DNA from: an uncultured Bacteroides sp.
GTDB lineage: Bacteria; Bacteroidota; Bacteroidia; Bacteroidales; Bacteroidaceae
Reading direction: 5' to 3'
Assembly: GCF_900547205.1 (NCBI RefSeq)
Contig: NZ_URFY01000009.1
Coordinates: 62,001 to 126,000, forward strand
DNA length: 64,000 bases
Shown here piece by piece: positions 27,106-34,148 of the stretch; positions within the stretch are counted from its first letter, which is position 1; each line of letters begins with the position of its first letter. A model generated the notes under the pieces. It saw nothing but the letters and a program-made list of their open reading frames with translations, made no database searches and was not told the DNA's origin. Position numbers and translations under genes: made by a program.

Positions 27106-27564
27106 ATGGTAGAGTTTCTCGGAAATAAAGAATTACTAAATCGTTCGAAAACTGCATTTCTCTGCTCACGCAATGTGAGCAGTGCTTCTGTTTTACGCTG
27201 TTACGATTGGGCCACCGAAATGAAAAAAAAGAATCAAGTGATCGTAAGTGGTTTCCAATCGAAAATCGAGAAAGATGTGCTTCACTTCTTACTAAAAAGC
27301 CACCAGCCCGTTATTATAGTAATTGCTCGTCAAATGTACAAGCAACTGCCCGAAGAATGGCACTCTCCAATGAATAATGACACCCTTCTCGTTGTTTCTG
27401 TAGCACCTAAAGCCATAAGAACAAGTGCAAAAGCAGCTTATTATAGAAATCGCTACATAACAAGCATAGCTGATACTATTGTATTTGGATTTATTTCAGA
27501 AGGTAGCTCTCTTCAATTACTATATGATTGCAACCGACAAAAATCCATCATACTAACAGAATAA
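27106..27564 (+). CDS. DprA/Smf-like (SLOG superfamily) protein
   Basis: A 152-residue Rossmann-like protein. SGFQSKIEKDVLHFLLKSHQ near residue 49, PVIIVIARQMYKQLPEEW near 69 and YYRNRYITSIADTIVFGFIS near 107 match the DprA/Smf core. It lacks the SAM-like N-terminus and the winged-helix C-terminus of true DprA. It starts 5 bases after the DUF262 gene, so it belongs to the same transcript. SLOG domains sense or make nucleotide ligands in several defence systems, while DprA itself loads RecA on single-stranded DNA. Either role is possible here; I cannot choose between them. Confidence 0.75.
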   Translation: MVEFLGNKELLNRSKTAFLCSRNVSSASVLRCYDWATEMKKKNQVIVSGFQSKIEKDVLHFLLKSHQPVIIVIARQMYKQLPEEWHSPMNNDTLLVVSVAPKAIRTSAKAAYYRNRYITSIADTIVFGFISEGSSLQLLYDCNRQKSIILTE

Positions 27565-27580
27565 AAATTGAGCAAGAAGC

Positions 27581-28195
27581 ATGAAACATACTATTCATAA
27601 TAATTTTAAGCAGGGAGCATTATTAATACTCTTTGTAACCTCATATATTCCTTTGTTCATGCTTATAATCATCAGACAACTAAGCATAAACAAAGATTAT
27701 TTATACTTCCAAACACCTTCAAAGGAGTCATTATATTGTTTAGTATCTAAATTTGGATTCTCTATATGTCTAATGACTATATCTTTAATAGGTTTAATTG
27801 GCCTGTACATATTATTATGCAATTTAAAAAGAGATATTACTAATGGCTATTATGTACGAGTAGAAAATGTAATGAATCGCAACAGTGAATCGATAGGCTA
27901 TATCGCCACTTATATTGTACCATTCATCTATACTGACACATCAAGTTTCATTGATATTATAACTTTTATTCTTATAATGCTGCTAATTTATGGAATTTAT
28001 ACACGTTCAAACATGCTATTAATAAATCCAATCTTAAACTTACGCTATTCCTTATTTGAGATAGAATATATTTATGGCTCTGATAAGCCACGAAATGGAC
28101 TAATTATCATTCGTGGACATGAAATTAATGAAGATTCTGAAATTAAAATTTATCCTATTGGATTTAAATTATATTATGGAAAAGAAAGAGATTAA
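27581..28195 (+). CDS. kwaA: Kiwa defence protein KwaA (membrane subunit)
   Basis: A 204-residue protein with four membrane helices (about 12-32, 55-78, 103-120, 128-146). The pattern SYIPLFMLIIIRQL near the start, then GYIATYIVPFIY and LLINPILNLRYSLFEIEY, fits KwaA. KwaA and KwaB form the Kiwa anti-phage system, in which the membrane protein senses infection and KwaB acts on phage DNA. The gene lies 16 bases after the DprA-like gene and overlaps kwaB by 20 bases. It is AT-rich compared with the mobilisation genes. Confidence 0.8.
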   Translation: MKHTIHNNFKQGALLILFVTSYIPLFMLIIIRQLSINKDYLYFQTPSKESLYCLVSKFGFSICLMTISLIGLIGLYILLCNLKRDITNGYYVRVENVMNRNSESIGYIATYIVPFIYTDTSSFIDIITFILIMLLIYGIYTRSNMLLINPILNLRYSLFEIEYIYGSDKPRNGLIIIRGHEINEDSEIKIYPIGFKLYYGKERD

Positions 28196-29222
28196 CGAGT
28201 TACAAGCATTGAGAGATCGTATTGCTCTCTCCAAGCCAAGTGATGCAAAACTTTATTTTGTTACACGTATTTTACGAGAAGGTATGCAACGTCGTAAAGC
28301 AATTGCTGACAAATTCTTATACAAAGTATATCAAATAGATATAGACGACGAAATCCGTTCATATCTATATACTTCTACAATTTGTCAACTTGACAAAACT
28401 TTAAAGAAAGATATTTATCTATTTGATTATGACCCGATTTCAGATGACACAGAGTCACTATTTACTTACTCTATAAAAGGTAAAGCACTCGCTTTTTCTG
28501 ATGTCGTAATAAACCAGCTTACTAAAATTCCACCGAAAGTACAAAGCATTGAAGGTATTGTTTCTGAGGATGAAGAACTTTGGGCGTATTGTATTGGTTT
28601 TGAAGAAGAAGACCACAATTGGGTTTATACATTCCGAAAGATACTAGGTAATAAAATTGCCATTGATGAAAAAAGCAATCCCAATAAGAATGTTGTCCAA
28701 AGAGCAATAAATACACTATTTAATACTGAAAGTAAAAAGCTTCAACTTTTAAAAGGAGAGGTTGTGGCTCTTGATAAACAGGTAGACTGTGTGTATTTCG
28801 ATGAAACTTTCTATATTCTTAAAAAGGCCCCATTTGAACAAATTGTCGGTATTCAGGAGGAATTTAAAGAGATTGCATTAAAAGTTGTCGAAGATTTAGG
28901 TACTACCAATCTCATAGATGGAATAAATATAATCGAGGAAAAAGTAAAGAGTTCAACTGCTATTCACAAAAAATTAGCTAAAATAGCAAAAAATGGAGGA
29001 ATTAAGAACCTCGATACTAAAGCCATCAATAGAATGAAAAGAGTTGCTAAAAGATACGGAGAACGAAACATAATACAAAATGGCCGTATTGTATTAAACG
29101 AAGAAAAAGATATTGATGCTTTGCTAAAAATGCTTGGTGACTATTATAAAACCGGAGATGTTTCTGGAAAATCTTATGGCACCTATTCAGGTCGTGAAAT
29201 TCAAGCAAACAAAGAGAATTAA
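28176..29222 (+). CDS. kwaB: Kiwa defence protein KwaB (DUF4868)
   Basis: A 348-residue soluble protein. The DUF4868 core is seen from about residue 140 (WAYCIGFEEEDHNWVYTFRK) through VDCVYFDETFYILKKAPFEQ, with a helical C-terminus that reads as a DNA-binding region. KwaB partners the membrane protein KwaA in Kiwa. I placed the start at ATG 28176, which overlaps the kwaA stop by 20 bases; an upstream in-frame start at 28113 would run deep into kwaA. The tight overlap implies translational coupling. It is the last intact gene before the broken Fic gene. Confidence 0.85.
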   Translation: MEKKEINELQALRDRIALSKPSDAKLYFVTRILREGMQRRKAIADKFLYKVYQIDIDDEIRSYLYTSTICQLDKTLKKDIYLFDYDPISDDTESLFTYSIKGKALAFSDVVINQLTKIPPKVQSIEGIVSEDEELWAYCIGFEEEDHNWVYTFRKILGNKIAIDEKSNPNKNVVQRAINTLFNTESKKLQLLKGEVVALDKQVDCVYFDETFYILKKAPFEQIVGIQEEFKEIALKVVEDLGTTNLIDGINIIEEKVKSSTAIHKKLAKIAKNGGIKNLDTKAINRMKRVAKRYGERNIIQNGRIVLNEEKDIDALLKMLGDYYKTGDVSGKSYGTYSGREIQANKEN

Positions 29223-30037
29223 CGATGAAGTAGACTATATAAACGAAAGATGAATAATGAAGATGGACATAGATTTTGAATCATACATCCGAGGCAGCGA
29301 GCCTGACAAAAAAGAAAAAGCTTCAGCTTGGAAAACTGCTATCGGCTTACAGGCAGTAGACGGCTTGCAGACATCCGATTATCTGAAAGATATGGCTGTA
29401 AAGCATATTGAAGGTAATATTAGCATTGATGAAGTAAAGAAACTTATCAATGGGTATTACCAATCAAAGACTGTACGCACACCGAAAGATGAAGAGACAG
29501 AAGAAGCGGATAAAGTCTCTGCCAATATTGCCAGAATCTTAAATGAACAATCATTTGCTTTTTCAGTGGCAGGCTTTACATCCATTCACCGCAGATTATT
29601 TGAAGGAATTTTTAAATTTGCCGGAAAGATTCGTAACTATGATATAACAAAGAAGGAATGGGTACTTCGTGGTGATACCGTGCTTTATGTCAACTCCGAA
29701 GATTTACGCAGGGCTTTAGAATACGACTTGGAACAGGAAAAGGACTTCTCATACAAGGGCTTGTCTATGGATGATGTAGCGTCGCATATTGCCAAGTTCG
29801 TATCTGGCATTTGGCTGATTCACCCATTTGGTGAGGGCAACACCCGTAGTACGGCTGTCTTTACTATAAAGTATTTACACAGCATTGGTTTTGACGTGAA
29901 CAATGATTTGTTTGCCGACAATTCTTGGTACTTTCGCAATGCGCTGGTTCGTGCGAATTATAGAAATGTGCGAAAAAAGATTGAACCGGATATGAGTTTT
30001 TTGATTTTGTTTTTCAGAAATCTGATGATGGGTGGCG

Positions 30038-30370
30038 AAAACGGAGCATTCCCACCCACTTTACACGGTTTAATCCACCCACTTTTGGATAGTAAAGGTT
30101 ATAAAACGGCTATAAAAAACGGATCATATCCGTTCATTTTTGCCAAAATCGCCGAAAACTGCCTAAAAAAAACGGAGCATTCCCGTTCACTAGTATCAAA
30201 GATGGGTGTACTCGTACAAAAAATGCGCCCCAAACGGAGCATATCCGTTCACAGTCAAGATTAGAAAGTGCTGATAGCTAATCCTCTGCACTAAAAAAAC
30301 GGAGTATATCCGTTCACACTTTCATTTCAAAGACAGTGCGGCATCCAGAAAACGGAGCATGTCCGTTCAC
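30038..30370 (+). repeat. Six terminal repeats at the IS21 left end
   Basis: Six copies of an imperfect palindrome, AACGGAGCATATCCGTTCAC, occur at about 30038 (diverged), 30117, 30171, 30232, 30297 and 30349, spaced about 50-80 bases. One copy in reverse lies at the right end (32840-32857), with the tip at 32878-32889. IS21 transposases bind multiple end repeats; six on one side is unusually many. Confidence 0.85.
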
Positions 30371-30427
30371 TTTTCTGTTCCTTTTGCCTATATTGTATGT
30401 AGAAAATTCTAACATACAATACTAACC

Positions 30428-31993
30428 ATGGCAGGAAAAACAAAAGAAATGAGCCAGATTAAACAATTACTCCTTTTGAAGAAGGATGGTGTCTCCAACC
30501 GTAGCGCAGCCAAGATAATCGGCATGAACAAGGAGACCGTAAACCATTATGTGAACAAGGTTAAGGATGACAAACTCAGCATCGATGAGCTCCTTAAACT
30601 TGATGATCCCATACTTGAACATCGTCTCAAGTGCGGCAATCCGGCATATACGGACAACCGTTTTGAGACGTTCAAGGAATTGTTGCCTTACCTGCAGAAA
30701 GAGCTTAAATGCAAGCATGTCACTCTGAAGCTGCTATGGGAGGAATACAGGACAGAACACCCTGACGACCACTACAGCCTTACCCAGTTCCGCTACCATT
30801 ACAAGCAGAATACGGAGGCAAAGAAAGAGTCCCCCTGCACAATCCTTGCAGACATGCGTGCCGGAGGTGAGAAACTCTTCCTTGACTTTACGGGTGATAC
30901 TATGGGATATGTAGATCTGGATACAGGTGAGATCGTACAGTGCCAGGCGTTTGTGGCATCACTGCCGGCCAGCGACTATGGCTTCCTGCTCTTTGTGCCC
31001 TCGCAACGTACAGAGGACTTTGTCCATGCTATAGTACAGTGCTTGAAGCATCTGGGAGGCGTACCCAAAATGCTTGTACCGGACAACCTCAAGGCTGCGG
31101 TTGTCAAGACTGACAGATACGAACCATCCCTGAATCGTGTTATGGAAGACATGGCCAATCATTACGAAACGGTAGTGGTACCCGCTCGCCCTGTACATCC
31201 AAAGGATACGAGCAACGTCGAAGGGCTTGTGAGGCTTGTCTACATGAGGGTATTTGCAGAACTACGCAAGCAGACATTCTACTCGATAGAGGAGCTCAAT
31301 GCTGCCGCCGCAGTCAAGATGAAAGCGCACAACCAGAAACGTATGCAGAAGCATCCGTACACTCGTGAGGAACGCTTTCTAGCAGTCGACAAGCCGAATC
31401 TGAAGCCTCTGCCACCGACGGACTTTGAAATCATCTCATATACAGACCTCAAGGTGTCATCCAACTGTTGCATCTATCTGGGACGGGACCAACATTATTA
31501 TACGGTACCCTGCCGGCACATCTCCAAGACCACCCATGTTGCATATACCCGTACCTTGGTAAAAATCTACATAGATGGAGAACTTGTGGCCACACACAGA
31601 AGGGACTATTGCAAGGGTAAATATACTATCGTAGAAGAGCATCTGGAGAGTAGCTCAAAGTCGTACCGCCAGATAAGCGCGGGCAAATACATAGACCGTG
31701 CAGACCGCGCACTCAAGGAACTTGGCGAGGTTGTACGTCATATCTTCTACAGTTCCCAAATGCCTCCGGAGACGCATTACAGGACATGTGAAGGACTGTT
31801 GCATCTGCAGCGCAGTAGCGACCCGGTTATCTTCCGTACAGCCTGCCAGACCGCTTTGAAGTACGACCGTTGCAGCTATGGCTTCATACGCTCACTTGTC
31901 GAGAGCAAGTGTGCCGGTGTAATCCAGAGAGAACAGACGCTCTTCTCTCCTCCGGAACATGTGAACATACGGGGTAAGGAGCAGTTCAGATAA
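30428..31993 (+). CDS. istA: IS21 transposase IstA
   Basis: A 521-residue DDE transposase. It has an N-terminal helix-turn-helix (KQLLLLKKDGVSNRSAAKII near 12), then the catalytic core: LFLDFTGDTMGYVDL near 151 (first Asp), VPDNLKAAVVKTDRYEP near 218 (second Asp), and HPKDTSNVEGLVRLVYMRVF near 256 (Glu). IstA cuts the IS ends and joins them to the target with help from IstB. The start is ATG 30428, close after the sixth left-end repeat, so the repeats may also regulate it. Length is normal and no frameshift is seen. Confidence 0.95.
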   Translation: MAGKTKEMSQIKQLLLLKKDGVSNRSAAKIIGMNKETVNHYVNKVKDDKLSIDELLKLDDPILEHRLKCGNPAYTDNRFETFKELLPYLQKELKCKHVTLKLLWEEYRTEHPDDHYSLTQFRYHYKQNTEAKKESPCTILADMRAGGEKLFLDFTGDTMGYVDLDTGEIVQCQAFVASLPASDYGFLLFVPSQRTEDFVHAIVQCLKHLGGVPKMLVPDNLKAAVVKTDRYEPSLNRVMEDMANHYETVVVPARPVHPKDTSNVEGLVRLVYMRVFAELRKQTFYSIEELNAAAAVKMKAHNQKRMQKHPYTREERFLAVDKPNLKPLPPTDFEIISYTDLKVSSNCCIYLGRDQHYYTVPCRHISKTTHVAYTRTLVKIYIDGELVATHRRDYCKGKYTIVEEHLESSSKSYRQISAGKYIDRADRALKELGEVVRHIFYSSQMPPETHYRTCEGLLHLQRSSDPVIFRTACQTALKYDRCSYGFIRSLVESKCAGVIQREQTLFSPPEHVNIRGKEQFR

Positions 31994-32049
31994 CAGCTCA
32001 CCCGAATAACCATACATTATTATTAACCCACCCAAAACAGATTATCATT

Positions 32050-32805
32050 ATGGATGAAATCGCAAACGCACTCAAGAGTCTGAAAATGCCCGGAATGGCG
32101 CATTACTGGACCACGATGCAGGAGACGCGCCAGACGGACGCACTCTCCCTTAAGGATGGCCTGCAGCTGCTTATACAGGCCGAGTTGGATAACCGTACAA
32201 TGAGCCGTAACTCGCGGTTGGTGAAGAAGGCCCGCTTTCGTTACCAGGCTTCCATCAGCCAAGCCAGTTATGACAGCAAGCGGGGCGTGGACAGGCAAAA
32301 GGTACTCAACCTGGCTACATGTGACTATGTCAGAAAAGGAATATCCGTACTTATAACGGGAGCAGCCGGTACCGGCAAGAGCTGGTTAGGTACCGCGTTC
32401 GGGCATCAGGCCTGCATGAACGGATTGAAGGTCGCATACTACAATGTGTACCGCCTCTTCGAGGAAATAGCACTGGCCCGCATCTCAAGCACTTTACACA
32501 AGTTCTTTGCAAAGATTGCACAAACAGATCTGCTCATACTAGATGATTTTGGCATGAAGATACTGGACGGACAGCAACTGCTCGACTTTATGGAAATTAT
32601 AGAGGATAGGCATGGACAAAAAGCCACAATCATTATCTCTCAACTACCGGTCGCTGACTGGTATGAAGTAATGAAAGGCAACACTACTGCGGCAGATGCG
32701 ATATTGGATAGACTGGTGCATACAAGTGTTCGCTTCGAGCTACAAGGAACCAGTATGAGGCAAAGAAATAACTCAAAATGTGTTGAAACCAAAGAAAATG
32801 ACTAA
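32050..32805 (+). CDS. istB: IS21 helper ATPase IstB
   Basis: A 251-residue AAA+ ATPase. It has GAAGTGKSWLGTAFG near residue 100 (Walker A), DLLILDDFGMK near 159 (Walker B), and IIISQLPVADWYE near 196, a standard IstB sequence. IstB selects and remodels target DNA for IstA. It lies 56 bases after istA and is full length. It closes the element's coding part; the right end with a reversed terminal repeat follows. Confidence 0.95.
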   Translation: MDEIANALKSLKMPGMAHYWTTMQETRQTDALSLKDGLQLLIQAELDNRTMSRNSRLVKKARFRYQASISQASYDSKRGVDRQKVLNLATCDYVRKGISVLITGAAGTGKSWLGTAFGHQACMNGLKVAYYNVYRLFEEIALARISSTLHKFFAKIAQTDLLILDDFGMKILDGQQLLDFMEIIEDRHGQKATIIISQLPVADWYEVMKGNTTAADAILDRLVHTSVRFELQGTSMRQRNNSKCVETKEND

Positions 32806-33241
32806 TTTTGCAGCGCCATTAGGATAAAAGAACAGAAAAGTGAACGGATATCCCCGTTTTGGGTGGGTGGATATCAGCCGTTTTCAGCAGATGGGAGAAA
32901 ATCATGAGTTAAAGAATAGGTATATGATTATCAATGCTACACAACAGTCAACCGAACAAGCTGACCGAACAAGTACCGAACAAGTACCGAACAAGCTAAA
33001 AGAACAACTCACCGCCCCACTTTTAGCAATCGTAAAAGCTATTGGGATAGAACAATGTTCACTGAAAATGATAATGGAGAGAATAGAGTTAAAGCATCGC
33101 CCCACTTTTATTGCCAACTATTTGACACCAGCTATTCAAAATGGCTTTGTTGCTCCTCTCTACCCTAATAATCCCAAACATCCTCGACAAAAGTATCTGC
33201 TGACGATAAAGGGGTTGGCTATTTTTAATTCAACAAAATGA

Positions 33242-33544
33242 TATGCAACAATTAATAGGTAATACCATACCACATTAAAAGTAGGATACATATTAAATAT
33301 AATTTTCAATAAGTATTGATGTGATAAAGAATATTTTTTATCTTTGTCCTTGCAAGCCATTTGTAACCCCAAAGCGGTAACACCCACCAAATCAATCCTC
33401 TAAAATTGATTTGTGACTTCCGCAAATGGGCTGAAAAAATGCGGTACAACACGTATATCGAAAAGATTGAAAACCAGCACATTGAATTTCCCGGTACTTT
33501 CAATGTAATTGTAAAAATGAGGTTTGTACCGTTTAAAAGAGCAA
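33242..33544. other. Intergenic stretch at the presumed right end of the mobile element
   Basis: No complete gene. TATCTTTG at 33340-33347 resembles a -7 box. A short open stretch from about 33400 to a TGA at 33549-33551 (FRKWAEKMRYNTYIEKIENQ and onward) looks coding in amino-acid choice but matches no family I know. The candidate attachment core TTTGTACCGT lies at 33523-33532. Confidence 0.4.
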
Positions 33545-33898
33545 AACGCTGACAATTAATAGTGCAAATATGCTGCATCGGAAATTGCAATACTATACAA
33601 AAACCGCTGGCAGGTGAAACTGTTTTTCAAATGGATAAAGCAACACTTAAGAGTAAAATCTTTTTGGGGTACCACGATGAATGCAGTCAAAACGCAGGTA
33701 TACTGCGCCATCATAACATACTGCATGGTTACCATTGTTGCTTACAAATTGAAAGTTAACCGCTCAATCTACGAAATTCTACAAATCTTGAGCTTTTCTT
33801 TACTGGATAAAACGCCTGTAAAAGAGATACTTACCGGTTGCAATTACAAAAATGTCAAAGAACTAAATTATAAACAATTGAAAAACAGCTGGGACTAA
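33545..33898 (+). pseudogene. C-terminal remnant of an IS4-family transposase
   Basis: The last third of an IS4-type transposase (DUF4372 group). It shows LYKNRWQVKLFFKWIKQHLR followed by VKSFWGTTMNAVKTQVYCAI, and ends with NYKNVKELNYKQLKNSW. Upstream of about 33573 the match continues in another frame (LTINSANML), so there is a frameshift, and everything further upstream is missing. The expected YREK-type catalytic Glu region is present, but the rest of the active site is lost. The copy is dead and probably predates the mobile element. Confidence 0.85.
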
Positions 33899-34030
33899 GT
33901 GCCCAGCAATGTTCTTCGTCCATAGCTTTATTTCGATACATTTGCTTCATTCTTCCATTTTTACACATCCTTTACTTTGCCCCAAATTACATGAGAATTT
34001 GCAAGAAACTCCTATAAATTCTTAAACAAA

Positions 34031-34114
34031 GACGACTCCGCCTTTCTCGTTGCGCTATATCCAAGCAGAAGTGGAAAGACCATTGCAATCCTGTAACGGG
34101 GATGCGGAGTCGTC
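34031..34114 (-). terminator. Long inverted repeat downstream of the hybrid kinase
   Basis: GACGACTCCGC (34031-34041) and GCGGAGTCGTC (34104-34114) are perfect complements around a 62-base loop. On the reverse strand a T-rich tail (TTTGTTT) follows the stem, and the kinase gene ends 35 bases earlier. A terminator fits, although the loop is long for one. The flanking 33899-34030 holds nothing recognisable. Confidence 0.45.
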
Positions 34115-34148
34115 ATTTTATGCAGTTAAAGTTATATCCTTCAGCCTT

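Larger units (their letters stand above)
30033..32889 (+). mobile_element. Complete IS21-family insertion sequence
   Basis: A 2,857-bp element with istA and istB. It starts TGGCGAAAACGG and ends CCGTTTTCAGCA, the expected 5'-TG...CA-3' inverted ends. It is flanked by the direct repeat GATGGG (30027-30032 and 32890-32895). Excision restores the Fic gene exactly, so both ends are certain. Both genes are intact and the duplication is perfect, which suggests a recent insertion. Confidence 0.95.
29257..33241 (+). pseudogene. Fic-family AMP-transferase gene split by an IS21 element
   Basis: The gene runs from ATG 29257 to 30032 and resumes at 32896 to a stop at 33241. Removing the IS21 element and one copy of its 6-bp duplication GATGGG restores a single frame of 373 residues (LMMGENHELKNRY across the joint). 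The intact protein would have a Fic core with IHRRLFEGIFKFAGKIRNYD near 110 and HPFGEGNTRSTAVF near 188 (the catalytic HPFxxGNxR), then a C-terminal winged helix ending GFVAPLYPNNPKHPRQKYLL. As it stands, the 5' part reads through into the IS and gives a 335-residue chimera that still contains the whole catalytic motif, so residual activity is possible. Confidence 0.92.
8331..33522. mobile_element. Integrated mobilizable element carrying defence genes (ends tentative)
   Basis: Between mnmE and a decayed IS4 copy lies about 25 kb (about 22 kb without its IS21 insertion). It contains a tyrosine integrase at the left, a DUF3987/DUF6371 replication-like pair, MobC with a relaxase and candidate oriT, and a cargo of HipBA, a restriction-like cluster, Kiwa and Fic. 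No conjugation machinery is present, so it would depend on a helper conjugative element. The ends are inferred: the 10-mer TTTGTACCGT occurs at 8331-8340, just left of the integrase side, and again at 33523-33532, just before IS4 remnant coding sequence. One chance 10-bp match is roughly expected over such distances, so the boundaries need comparison with an empty site. Confidence 0.55.

Noticed and set aside
29257..30264. A complete 335-residue Fic protein
   Set aside because: The last 77 residues are read from the IS21 end; the true C-terminus lies at 32896-33241.
33614..33898. Small independent gene of 94 residues
   Set aside because: It is the C-terminus of an IS4 transposase with a frameshift just upstream.
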